Of a DNA stretch of 33,876 bases, positions 9,736 to 18,656 are shown piece after piece (within the stretch, counting starts at the first letter, position 1; the number at the start of each line of letters is the position of its first letter). Source of the DNA: an uncultured Parvularcula sp. (lineage in GTDB: Bacteria > Pseudomonadota > Alphaproteobacteria > Caulobacterales > Parvularculaceae); NCBI GenBank assembly GCA_937919225.1, contig CALFRH010000229.1, forward strand, positions 1-33,876, given 5' to 3'. A program made the translations under genes and the position numbers. The notes beneath the pieces were generated by a model. The model made no database searches, was not told the DNA's origin, and worked only from the letters and a program-made list of their open reading frames with translations.

Positions 9736-11676
9736 ATGGATTTTGGCGTTTGTTACTATCCGGAGCATTGGCCAGAGGATCGCTGGGCCCAGGATGCTGC
9801 TCAAATGCGGGAAACCGGCATTTCAGTGGTGCGCATGGGCGAGTTCGCGTGGAGCCTCTTCGAGCCGGAGCGGGATGTTTTCCATTGGGATTGGTTGGGA
9901 AAGGCCATTGATGTGTTGGCGGGGGAAGGTCTCAAGGTTATCCTTGGTACCCCCACCGCAGCGCCGCCTAAATGGTTGATCGACGAACGGACTGATATCC
10001 TTGCCTATGACAGCCAAGGTCGCCCCCGGCAGTTCGGGTCGCGGCGACATTATTGCTTCTCTTCTTCTGCCTATCGCGACGAAACAGTTCGTATTGTTAC
10101 GAAAATGGCTGAGCGATTTGGTCTGCACGATTCGGTTATTGGATGGCAGACGGATAATGAGTTCGGATGTCATGATACGGTGCGCAGCTATTCCCCCGCG
10201 GCGACAATGGCGTTTCGCGAATGGCTTGCGGAAAAGTATACCGATATCGATTGCTTAAACCAATCTTGGGGCGGTGTTTTCTGGTCGCAACTCTATCGTG
10301 ATTTTGCTGAGATTGATCTGCCGAACCTGACAGTGACGGAACCAAACCCAAGTCATGTGCTTGATTTTTTCCGATTTTCATCAGACCAAGTTCTATCCTA
10401 TCATCGGGTGCAGGTGAATATTATAAAATCCCTCAGCCCAGGCCGTTCCATTTATCACAATGAGATGGGCCATTTCACAGACTTCGATCATTTTGCCCTA
10501 GGGGCGGAGGTCGATGTCATGGGATGGGACAACTATCCTTTGGGGTTTTTAGATCAAGAGCCTTATGCCGATAACGATAAACGACGCTATCTGCGTCAGG
10601 GGCACCCTGACTTTGCTGCGTTTCATCATGATTTGTACCGGGCGTGCGCGCCGAAATGGGGCGTTCTTGAGCAGCAACCTGGGCCGGTGAACTGGGCGCC
10701 GCACAATCCTGCGCCGTTGCCCGGAATGGTGCGCTTATGGCTCCACGAAGCGGCGGCCCATGGCGCGGACATTGGGTCGGTTTTTCGGTGGCGGCAGGCG
10801 CCCTTTGCCCAGGAGCAGTGTCATGCGGGCCTTTTACGTTCTGACGGAATGCCCGCGCCGGGATTATCAGAAGTAAAACAGTGCGTAGAGGAACAGATAT
10901 CCCTTACCCCGGATAGCGTGATGTCTGCCAATGTGGCCCTCTTGTTTGATTATGAGACCCAGTGGATGTCAGAGTGCCAGCCGCAGGGCGACTGGAGTTA
11001 TCTCATGATGGCGATGGGGTGGTATGGTGTTGCCCGGTCCTTAGGGTTGAATGTTGATATTGTCCGTATGGGTCAGGATATTTCCAACTATGCCCTTGTT
11101 CTCACCCCTAGCCTTTTCCATATCACTCCCCCTGGGCTTCAGGCTTTCAAACAGACCGAGGCAGCCCTTCTCTTTGGTCCTCGCTCTGGTAGCAAAACGG
11201 CGCATTTCTCAATTCCCGATGAGTTGGCGCCTGGGCCGTTACAGGCCCTATTCCCAGCCAAAGTCGTGCGGTCTGAGAGTTTGCCAGACTGGTGGCAGGC
11301 GACGGGACTGTTTGCCGGCGAAACCGTGACGGGCCGTCATTGGTTAGATCACATTGAGGGGGATGTTGCCCCTCTTGTGACAAGCGATGAAGGGGATGGC
11401 CTTCTCTACCACCACGGATCTGCGTTCATGTTCGCAACGTGTCCTGATGACCATTTTCTCCGAACACTCATTCAATCACTGTTGCGGGAGAGGGGTGTAG
11501 AGACAACAAAGCTTCCAGATGGGTTGCGGCAGCGAGTAACCGATCAGTATAAATATCTATTCAATTACGGAGCATCGCCGGTTTCTTTACCAACTGATGA
11601 GGATACGCCCTTATATGGCGAAGATCCATTGCGCCCCGGTGGTGTGGCGATCTTTTCTCGAGGTGATGTGCTCTAA
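9736..11676 (+). CDS. beta-galactosidase, GH42
   Basis: MDFGVCYYPEHWPEDRWAQDAAQMRETGISVVRMGEFAWSLFEPE..., IGWQTDNEFGCHDTVRSYS (acid/base NE), VLEQQPGPVNWAPHNPAPLPGMVRLW (nucleophile E). Confidence 0.94.
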   Translation: MDFGVCYYPEHWPEDRWAQDAAQMRETGISVVRMGEFAWSLFEPERDVFHWDWLGKAIDVLAGEGLKVILGTPTAAPPKWLIDERTDILAYDSQGRPRQFGSRRHYCFSSSAYRDETVRIVTKMAERFGLHDSVIGWQTDNEFGCHDTVRSYSPAATMAFREWLAEKYTDIDCLNQSWGGVFWSQLYRDFAEIDLPNLTVTEPNPSHVLDFFRFSSDQVLSYHRVQVNIIKSLSPGRSIYHNEMGHFTDFDHFALGAEVDVMGWDNYPLGFLDQEPYADNDKRRYLRQGHPDFAAFHHDLYRACAPKWGVLEQQPGPVNWAPHNPAPLPGMVRLWLHEAAAHGADIGSVFRWRQAPFAQEQCHAGLLRSDGMPAPGLSEVKQCVEEQISLTPDSVMSANVALLFDYETQWMSECQPQGDWSYLMMAMGWYGVARSLGLNVDIVRMGQDISNYALVLTPSLFHITPPGLQAFKQTEAALLFGPRSGSKTAHFSIPDELAPGPLQALFPAKVVRSESLPDWWQATGLFAGETVTGRHWLDHIEGDVAPLVTSDEGDGLLYHHGSAFMFATCPDDHFLRTLIQSLLRERGVETTKLPDGLRQRVTDQYKYLFNYGASPVSLPTDEDTPLYGEDPLRPGGVAIFSRGDVL

Positions 11677-11713
11677 AGCGTCTCCCCCTCAATTGGAATC
11701 AGGGAGACGCTTT
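11675..11713 (+). terminator. hairpin terminator-like inverted repeat after the GH42 gene
   Basis: Perfect 12-bp arms AAAGCGTCTCCC / GGGAGACGCTTT with a 15-nt loop, starting at the GH42 stop codon. Confidence 0.55.
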
Positions 11714-11729
11714 GAGGCTTTGTTCTTTC

Positions 11730-11772
11730 GCATTTCCGGACGGCCAACCGTACACACTTGGCCTGGAAATGC
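11730..11772. repeat. extragenic palindromic repeat
   Basis: GCATTTCC-GGAC-GGCCAA-CCGTACACAC-TTGGCC-T-GGAAATGC followed by TCTAG: nested complementary arms; resembles intergenic palindromes recalled from other alphaproteobacterial genomes. Confidence 0.55.
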
Positions 11773-11848
11773 TCTAGAGTCTTTGTTTTGTCGCGCCGAT
11801 CTAGCGACACCGCCACCTTTGCGGGGTCATGCCTATTCGCTCAGCGCT

Positions 11849-12784
11849 CTAACGCGCCACCGAAATTTCCATCCAGATCGTATGGGTCTCTCCCGGCATG
11901 AGCTGTTTGATCCGTAAGGGGTCCTCTGAAAACGGATCGGCGCGATCCGTCACCGGCTCGACGCAAAAGAAATCTTCCCCGGCAGGACAGTAGAGGTGAA
12001 CATTCCTACACATTGAGGACGCCGTAAGGTGGATTGTCGGCTTGCCCGGTTCTGTGATGGTCGCTTGGCCCTTAAACCCGAAAAAGCTTGTGTCGATTGT
12101 TTTGGGATCGATCAGATCATCTCCCTTACCCCAGTGCTTTCGGAACAAACCGTCTACGGCCTTCAAGGGACGAAGTTTCTCATCGGTGGCCCAGTATCCA
12201 TCGGCGTCAAAGGAAAGGTGGGTCCTTGCAGTTTTGGAGAAATAGGGGTGCAGGCCGAGGCCGGCGGGCATGACGCGTCGATCTTGATTTTGTACGGACA
12301 GTTCAAAGTGGCATCCGTCGTTCGTGACAGTGATTTGTTGTTCCGCCCTATAGGTCCAGGGCCATTCCGCCGCTTCATGATCATATCGTAGTCGAGCCAT
12401 GGCTGAGGTCTTTTCAACGGTGTGCCAGGGGGCCTGCCACCCATGCCCATGGAGGAAGTTTGGGTGACCCTCCTCGTTCGGCGTGAGGCGAATGGCTCGT
12501 CCATCAAAGATAAAGTGTCCGGAGGGAATGCGATTGACGATCGGCACCAGGGGAAAGCACGCGGCGGTTAGGACCGATCCATTGTCTTTCGGCGCGGGCC
12601 TTAGAACCGGTTCCCCCTCAATGGAAAAGCTCTCCACGCAGCCGCCCAGCCTTGGGTTGAGTGTCACTTCGGCATGTTGGGTGCGGAGCGTCACCCTGTT
12701 TTCAGCTGGCGATAGTCTTGGTGTCATAGGGCCCCGAAGGAGTTTTGTGTGTCGCGAAAGTTTTGTAAGAAAACGAACACTCAC
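11849..12784 (-). CDS. aldose 1-epimerase family protein (GalM-like)
   Basis: LNPRLGGCVESFSIEGEPVLRP, FPLVPIVNRIPSGHFIFDGRAIRL, HPNFLHGHGWQAPWHT, GLGLHPYF, FCVEPVTDRADPF. Start may be 12727. Confidence 0.85.
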   Translation of the reverse strand: MSVRFLTKLSRHTKLLRGPMTPRLSPAENRVTLRTQHAEVTLNPRLGGCVESFSIEGEPVLRPAPKDNGSVLTAACFPLVPIVNRIPSGHFIFDGRAIRLTPNEEGHPNFLHGHGWQAPWHTVEKTSAMARLRYDHEAAEWPWTYRAEQQITVTNDGCHFELSVQNQDRRVMPAGLGLHPYFSKTARTHLSFDADGYWATDEKLRPLKAVDGLFRKHWGKGDDLIDPKTIDTSFFGFKGQATITEPGKPTIHLTASSMCRNVHLYCPAGEDFFCVEPVTDRADPFSEDPLRIKQLMPGETHTIWMEISVAR

Positions 12785-12867
12785 ATATCCTGCCTGTGAT
12801 AAGGGCGAGGATTGAGAATGGCCTTCTTCCTCTTCTGCGGGTGTTTGGCTTCCCCTTTGCCTCTTTT

Positions 12868-12901
12868 ATTGTGCACGATAATGAGGTAGATTGTATGCAA
12901 T
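12868..12901. promoter_or_regulatory. paired palindromic operators (proposed GntR/FCD sites) upstream of the enoyl-CoA hydratase operon
   Basis: ATTGTGCACGAT (12868-12879), 10-nt spacer, ATTGTATGCAAT (12890-12901). Confidence 0.6.
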
Positions 12902-12920
12902 GTTGCAGCGGACTCCCATT

Positions 12921-13697
12921 ATGCCCAGTATTGATAGTCATGAAGAAGACGGGATCGTTACTGTCACCCTCAATAATCCATCCAAGCTGAACGCCATGAC
13001 TCACGATATGTGGGTGCAATTTGGTGAGCTATGGGAGAGTTTAAACGAAAATGGAGCCATTCGCTGCATTATTGTGACCGGCGCTGGAGAGCGTGGGTTC
13101 TGCCCCGGCAATGACATTAGCGAGTTTGATGAGTTCCGCTCTAATGCGGAGAAAGCAAAAGCGTTATCGGCGATCATGAACCGGGGGCGTGAGGCGATGC
13201 TCGCCTGCCCGCATCCGGTTGTCGCGAAAGTGCGCGGGGCGTGCGTGGGCGGTGGGCTTGAGATTGCGGCCATGGCTGACATGCGGATTTGTAGCGATAA
13301 TAGCCGATTTGGGGCGCCCTTGAACCGGATTGGCCTTACCATGGCTTATGAGGAAATGCTGCCCATTTGGCGCATCGCGGACCGGCCAACCATGTTTGAA
13401 TTCCTCGTTGAGGGGCGGCTTATTGATGCTGCGGATGCTAAGCAACGGGGGCTGGTGAATAGGGTCGTTCCCGAAGCGGATCTTGACGGCGAGGTTGCTG
13501 AGTGCGCCCAAAAGATAGCTGCAGGCCCGCCCTTGGTTCATCGCTGGCACAAGCGCTTCCTTGATCGACTTGAGACAGATCATCAGCTTACCGACGCTGA
13601 CCATGAAGAGCATTATCTCGCTTTTGAAACCGAAGACTACAAGATCGGTTATCGCTCATTTTTGAGTAAGACGAAGCCAAAGTTTGTTGGGAGGTAA
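12921..13697 (+). CDS. enoyl-CoA hydratase/isomerase family protein
   Basis: MPSIDSHEEDGIVTVTLNNPSKLNAMTHDMWVQF, GAGERGFCPGNDISEF, VRGACVGGGLEIAAMADMRICSDNSRFGAPLNRIGL: crotonase fold motifs. Confidence 0.93.
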   Translation: MPSIDSHEEDGIVTVTLNNPSKLNAMTHDMWVQFGELWESLNENGAIRCIIVTGAGERGFCPGNDISEFDEFRSNAEKAKALSAIMNRGREAMLACPHPVVAKVRGACVGGGLEIAAMADMRICSDNSRFGAPLNRIGLTMAYEEMLPIWRIADRPTMFEFLVEGRLIDAADAKQRGLVNRVVPEADLDGEVAECAQKIAAGPPLVHRWHKRFLDRLETDHQLTDADHEEHYLAFETEDYKIGYRSFLSKTKPKFVGR

Positions 13698-13699
13698 TA

Positions 13700-14911
13700 A
13701 TGGATCAACCCCAAAAAGGCCCTCTCACCGGCGTGAAAGTGTTGGAGTTGGCGCATGTGATGGCGGGCCCCACATGTGGTCGTATCCTAGCTGATCTGGG
13801 TGCTGATGTTATCAAGCTAGAGCGGTTAGAGGGAGAGGATTGCCGACGCATGGCGCCGCCATGGCAAGGTGAAGAGGCTGCGGGCTTTTTGATGCTCAAT
13901 CGCAATAAGCGCGGCATCGCTGTTAACCTAAAGACCGAGGGTGGCCGAAAGGTCGTCACCCAATTGGCCCAGCGCTCTGATGTCCTCATTGAGAATTTCC
14001 GTAAGGGAACGATGGAACGTCTTGGCATCGGGTATGAGATGCTGGCGGAATTTAATCCGGGGCTCATCTACGCAGAAATCTCCGGTTATGGCCGAACGGG
14101 CCCCTATGCCGATAAGGGGGGGTTCGATCTTGTTGCCCAAGCGATGAGCGGGGTGATGAGTGTGACGGGGGAGGGGCCGGGACGACCTCCGGTGAAATCT
14201 GGCGTGCCGGTCGCCGATATCAGCGCCGGGCTTTATGCGGTGATTGGTGTCCTGGCTGCCCTGCACCATCGCCAGCAAACGGGCCAGGGGCAACGGGTTG
14301 ATACGTCTTTATTTGAAGCGGCGGCGTCCTATATGACTTGGCCGGCGGCCATGCACTTTGCTGGTGCGCCGCCGGCGGTGCCGATGGGAACCGCTCATCC
14401 ACTTGATGCCCCTTATCAGGCGTTTGAGGCGGCCGATGGGTGGTTTATTGTTGGCGCGGCCAATCAGGCAAACTGGCTTCGTCTGGTGAAAGCCATTGAT
14501 GCCCCTCAACTGGCCGAAGATCCTCGGTTCAAAGACAATCCTGCACGGGTTGAAAACTTGTCCGCACTGGTGGAGGCGCTCACCGCGATCTTCAAAACCC
14601 AACCCAAGGCCTATTGGACAGAACGGCTTGAACAAGCCGGTGTGCCCACGGGTCCCATTAATGATATCGCCGAAATGGTAGAGGATCCGCAGCTGGCCGC
14701 CCGGGGCATGGTTGCCGAAGTGCAGCATACGACCTTAGGATCTATCAAGACGATGGGGATGCCTATTCGTCTGTCCCAAACGCCTTGTGTCATGGGCAAG
14801 GGCGCCCCCGTCCTGGGTGAACATACCTGGCAGGTGCTAGCCGATGAGCTTGGCTATGATGATGCTGACATTAACGGGCTGATTGAAGAAGGGGCGGTTG
14901 CCACCGTTTGA
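13700..14911 (+). CDS. CaiB/BaiF family (class III) CoA-transferase
   Basis: GVKVLELAHVMAGPTCGRILADLGADVIKLERLEGEDCRRMAPPW, LNRNKRGIAVNLKTEGGRKVV, YGRTGPYADKGGFDLVAQAMSGVMSVTGEGPGRPPVKSGVPVADISAGLYAVIG. Confidence 0.95.
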   Translation: MDQPQKGPLTGVKVLELAHVMAGPTCGRILADLGADVIKLERLEGEDCRRMAPPWQGEEAAGFLMLNRNKRGIAVNLKTEGGRKVVTQLAQRSDVLIENFRKGTMERLGIGYEMLAEFNPGLIYAEISGYGRTGPYADKGGFDLVAQAMSGVMSVTGEGPGRPPVKSGVPVADISAGLYAVIGVLAALHHRQQTGQGQRVDTSLFEAAASYMTWPAAMHFAGAPPAVPMGTAHPLDAPYQAFEAADGWFIVGAANQANWLRLVKAIDAPQLAEDPRFKDNPARVENLSALVEALTAIFKTQPKAYWTERLEQAGVPTGPINDIAEMVEDPQLAARGMVAEVQHTTLGSIKTMGMPIRLSQTPCVMGKGAPVLGEHTWQVLADELGYDDADINGLIEEGAVATV

Positions 14912-14939
14912 CACGGGCGAAGGGATGCTGCGGCGTCCG

Positions 14940-15602
14940 TTACGCGTCCTTTAAATCAAACCCGGCGAGAAGCTCGATCACATTGTCGCCAACAATGCCC
15001 GTATGGGCCCGCATCAACCGCTCAGCGGCGTCTTCATCGCCATCCAAAATCGCTTCTAGAACCGCGCTATGTTCCTGGAACGACGTTTCAGTGCGCTTAG
15101 AGCGATTAAGCTGGCGCCGTCGATAGCCCGTCAGCTGGTTGGACAGTTTGGTTGCCATCCCCTCCAAAACCTCGTTCTGGCTTCCCTTGAAAATAAGCTG
15201 ATGGAACGCCTGGCTTTCCTCATAGTACTGATCGGCGGTCTCGCGCGTGGCGTAGACGCTATAGGCCTCATGGGTTTCTTTGAGGGTGTCCTTTTGCTCG
15301 GGCGTCATCCTGCGGGCCGCCAGCCGAGCGCTTAAGGCCTCAAGTTCCTCCATCACTTCGAACATTTGAAGCAAACGCTGAACCGGGATCTCAGCGACGA
15401 ACGCCCCGCGTTGTGGCTTCACCTCAACCAGCCCGGCGGCGGATAGCTGACGCACCGCCTCCCGCACCGGGGTGCGGGAAACCGAAAACCGATTGGCGAT
15501 TTCTTGCTCGTTAAGGTGGCTGCCGGGCGCCCTTTTGCCGGAGATGATTTCACTCTCTATGGTTCGGCTAATCCGATCGCTATGGGTCAGGTTTTCGCTC
15601 AT
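14940..15602 (-). CDS. GntR-family transcriptional regulator, FCD (FadR) subfamily
   Basis: N-terminal wHTH SGKRAPGSHLNEQEIANRFSVSRTPVREAVRQLSAAGLVEVKPQRGAFVAEI, helical FCD-like C-terminus. Confidence 0.93.
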   Translation of the reverse strand: MSENLTHSDRISRTIESEIISGKRAPGSHLNEQEIANRFSVSRTPVREAVRQLSAAGLVEVKPQRGAFVAEIPVQRLLQMFEVMEELEALSARLAARRMTPEQKDTLKETHEAYSVYATRETADQYYEESQAFHQLIFKGSQNEVLEGMATKLSNQLTGYRRRQLNRSKRTETSFQEHSAVLEAILDGDEDAAERLMRAHTGIVGDNVIELLAGFDLKDA

Positions 15603-15678
15603 TCACGTCTTCCAATGCCGGAGAAGCGCACATTTACGAGCCGAACCTCAAGATAGCAATTGCGTCCGAACAGGGAAA

Positions 15679-15711
15679 ATTGTATGCAATATTTGAGATA
15701 TTGCATAAATT
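15679..15711. promoter_or_regulatory. paired palindromic operators in the GntR/oxidoreductase divergent promoter
   Basis: ATTGTATGCAAT (15679-15690), 9-nt spacer, ATTGCATAAATT (15700-15711); they form the inverted repeat TATGCAATAT-TTGAG-ATATTGCATA (15683-15707). Confidence 0.65.
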
Positions 15712-15742
15712 TTGCCGAGTGTTGGCGTCAGGAGCAGCGAGA

Positions 15743-16750
15743 ATGAAAGCGTGCGTATTTGAACAGCATGGGGGCGTTGACCAGCTGCATATAGCAGATC
15801 TTCCAGCGCCGCGCCCAGCGGCCGATGAGGTGTTGATCCGGGTACGGGCCGTCGCGTTGAACGGATTTGATCCGATGATGCTCGCTGGTTCGACCAAGCT
15901 CAAAGTGCCGTTTCCGATGGCGCCTTGTGGCGATTTTGCGGGCGAGATTATTGAACGAGGTGATGCGGTTGATCCCCGGTGGCAAGTGGGGCAGCGGGTG
16001 AGCGGCTATCCCATTCTGCCAGGCAAGGGGATGATGGGAGAGGTCACCATGGGGGCCGCCTGTGAGGTGGTTGCTATTCCCCAGCAAAATCTTGTGACAT
16101 TGCCGGACGGTTTATCCTTTGAGCATGCGGCGGCATTGCCGGTGGCGTACGGCACGGCTTACCGGATGATGACCATGCGCGGACAGGTAAAGGCCGGTGA
16201 ACGGGTATTGATCCTCGGCGCGACCGGCGGTGTGGGTGTCGCCTGCCTGCAACTCGCCAAAGCAGTTGGGGCAGAGGTCACGGCCTGTGGCGGTGGCGTC
16301 TGGAAGGGGGAGAAGCTCCGGGAAATCGGGGCGGATCACGTCATTGATACAAGTAAGGATGATTTCCTTAGCGCCGCTCGTGATCTCGTTGGAAAACCAT
16401 CCTATGACGGGTCAAGTGATGGCGGTTATGATGTCGTTGTCAATTATATTGGTGGCGATACTTATGCAAAAAGCCTTAAACTGATCAAACGGTATGGCCG
16501 GATCTTGGTATGCGGGGCGACGGCTGGCTATGATCCCCAGACAGACTTGCGGTACATTTGGAGTTTTGAGCAGAGCGTCATTGGATCGAACGGCTGGACC
16601 GTGGAGGACCAGCAGACCCTCATGGAAATGGCCGCTGATGGACGATTGGTGCCCGTCATTCACGCTGTGCGACCGGTTGAAGAGATGGCGACTGCTATGC
16701 AAGAACTGACGGAACGCAACGTCTTTGGAAAATCGGTGTTAACCCTATGA
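15743..16750 (+). CDS. zinc-type/quinone oxidoreductase (MDR family) NAD(P)H-dependent
   Basis: MKACVFEQHGGVDQLHIADLPAPRPAADEVLIRVRAVALNGFD, LPVAYGTAYRMM, GERVLILGATGGVGVACLQLAKAVGAEVTA (Rossmann). Confidence 0.88.
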   Translation: MKACVFEQHGGVDQLHIADLPAPRPAADEVLIRVRAVALNGFDPMMLAGSTKLKVPFPMAPCGDFAGEIIERGDAVDPRWQVGQRVSGYPILPGKGMMGEVTMGAACEVVAIPQQNLVTLPDGLSFEHAAALPVAYGTAYRMMTMRGQVKAGERVLILGATGGVGVACLQLAKAVGAEVTACGGGVWKGEKLREIGADHVIDTSKDDFLSAARDLVGKPSYDGSSDGGYDVVVNYIGGDTYAKSLKLIKRYGRILVCGATAGYDPQTDLRYIWSFEQSVIGSNGWTVEDQQTLMEMAADGRLVPVIHAVRPVEEMATAMQELTERNVFGKSVLTL

Positions 16751-17166
16751 GTGCAGCTTGGACCCCCGACCGTTTGCAGGCGGAATTAGATGCTTGCCCA
16801 GCCATTGCCTTTCTCGGCCTTAAGGTGATTGATCTCGATGAGGCTGCGCTCAGCGTTCAACTTGAAATGCCATTGCGGCCCGAACTTGAGCGGGCGTCAG
16901 GCAGTGGTCAGTTCCATGGCGGGCCTGTTGCCGCGTTGCTCGATACCGCTGGCGACTATGCGGTGGCGATGGCGACCGGGGGCGGGGTGCCGACCATGAA
17001 CCTCCGTGTTGACTATTTACGGCCTAGCGTGGGGCCTCGCCTTTTGGCGGTGGCGACGTGCCGCCGGGCCGGTCGCTCGGTCGCGGTGGTGGATATTGAT
17101 CTCTTTGATGAAGAAGGCCGCCTATGCGCCATTGGTCGAGGCACCTATAGCACAAAGGTCGGATAG
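16747..17166 (+). CDS. PaaI-like hotdog thioesterase
   Basis: 139 aa; FHGGPVAALLDTAGDYAVAMATGGGVPTMNLRVDYLRPS hotdog motif; 4-bp overlap with the upstream gene. Confidence 0.87.
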   Translation: MSAAWTPDRLQAELDACPAIAFLGLKVIDLDEAALSVQLEMPLRPELERASGSGQFHGGPVAALLDTAGDYAVAMATGGGVPTMNLRVDYLRPSVGPRLLAVATCRRAGRSVAVVDIDLFDEEGRLCAIGRGTYSTKVG

Positions 17167-17168
17167 GG

Positions 17169-18656
17169 ATGTCGGGTCCTGATCTTTCTCGGCTCGTCGA
17201 TGAAACGGCGCCTGATGATGCGCCGGCCTTGACCTTTTTTGGCGGTGACGCCTCCACCGCGATAACCCTCACCTATGGTGATCTGCAAGCGAGGGTCACG
17301 ACGGTGGCTGCGGTTTTGCAGCATAAAGGGCTGCCCGCCGGTGCGGCCATTGGGATACTCGCCGAAAATCAGCTGGCGCACTTTATTGCTTACCTTGGCA
17401 TTCAGCGGGGCGGCTACGTCGCTGTGCCCATCAACCAAAAACTGGGTGAGGGGGGCATTCTCCATATCCTTGAAGATGCTGGTATCCATCTTTGTTTTAC
17501 GGACATGGTGAACGGCGCCTTGCTACCCCCCAATGTCGAAACTGTCCTCATCGACGGGGCTGAGATTGATTTGCCGCTGGTGCCTGATACGTGGACACCA
17601 TTTTCCCCTAAGACCGATCATTGGGCGACGATCATGTATACGTCCGGCTCAACTGGCACGCCGAAGGGGGTTCCCATCACCCATGCGGGCTACCGCTGGG
17701 CGATGGAGCGGTTTGAGTTTCTCCGTCCCGTGATTACCAGTGGGCCAACCTTCGTTGCCGCACCGCTTTACCATATGAATGCGCAATTCCACCTCAAAAG
17801 TATCTTGATGGTGGGCGGGCACGCGGTCCTTTTGCCGCGATTTGAAGCAACTCTCGCATGGGCGGCACTTGACGCGTTTGATCTTGCGCGCCTGACTGGT
17901 GTACCGACCATGTTTGAGCTTCTCTTAAGGGAACGGCCAGCTGCAAAAATAACGTCGGTGCAGTCCATCGGCGTTGGCTCAGCGCCATTGAGCGAAACGC
18001 TTCTCAAGCGCTTAGAAGGGGCGTTTCCCAATGCGGTTATTAGTAATGGGTATGGCACCACAGAGATTGGTCCCGCCGTCTTTGGTCCCCATCCGGATGG
18101 ACGGCCCACGCCTCCATTGTCGATTGGGTACCCAATGGCGGGGGTGGAGATACGATTGGTTGACGGTGAGGGGCCTGACCAGGGAACCCTCCTTGTGAAA
18201 ACGGGGATGCAAACCCCTGGCTATCTTCATCGTCCGGATCTTAATGAAAAAGCATTTGAGGACGGTTGGTACAATACGCGCGATGTGATGCGTTGTGACG
18301 AAGATGGCTTCTTTTATTTTGATAGCCGTTCGGATGATATGTTTGTCTGCGGGGGTGAGAACATCTTTCCTGGAGAGGTGGAAACGCGCCTGTTGAGTCA
18401 CCCCCTCGTGGAGGAGGCGGCGGTGGTTCCCCTTCCAGATTCTGTAAAGGGCGCCCTTCCCGTGGCCTTTGTTATAGTGCAATCGCCCACTTCTGAAGAA
18501 GGGCTTAAACAACACACGCTGGCCTTGGGTCCCGCCTATGCGCATCCCCGATATATTGCGTTTCTTGACGCTATGCCGCTGAACGGCGTGAACAAAGTCG
18601 ATAAGAAAAAGCTGACGGCCTTAGCGGAGGAGCAGTTTGGGGGCTTGCGCGCTTAG
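17169..18656 (+). CDS. AMP-binding acyl-CoA synthetase/ligase
   Basis: IMYTSGSTGTPKGVPITHAGY (P-loop), ISNGYGTTEIGP, GWYNTRDVMRCDEDGFFYFDSRSDDMFVCGGENIFPGEVE. Confidence 0.93.
   Translation: MSGPDLSRLVDETAPDDAPALTFFGGDASTAITLTYGDLQARVTTVAAVLQHKGLPAGAAIGILAENQLAHFIAYLGIQRGGYVAVPINQKLGEGGILHILEDAGIHLCFTDMVNGALLPPNVETVLIDGAEIDLPLVPDTWTPFSPKTDHWATIMYTSGSTGTPKGVPITHAGYRWAMERFEFLRPVITSGPTFVAAPLYHMNAQFHLKSILMVGGHAVLLPRFEATLAWAALDAFDLARLTGVPTMFELLLRERPAAKITSVQSIGVGSAPLSETLLKRLEGAFPNAVISNGYGTTEIGPAVFGPHPDGRPTPPLSIGYPMAGVEIRLVDGEGPDQGTLLVKTGMQTPGYLHRPDLNEKAFEDGWYNTRDVMRCDEDGFFYFDSRSDDMFVCGGENIFPGEVETRLLSHPLVEEAAVVPLPDSVKGALPVAFVIVQSPTSEEGLKQHTLALGPAYAHPRYIAFLDAMPLNGVNKVDKKKLTALAEEQFGGLRA

Noticed and set aside
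12921-18656. Carnitine (cai) operon
   Set aside because: CaiB-like transferase, hydratase and ligase are present, but no crotonobetainyl-CoA reductase, CaiT or Fix genes, and the members are generic family matches.
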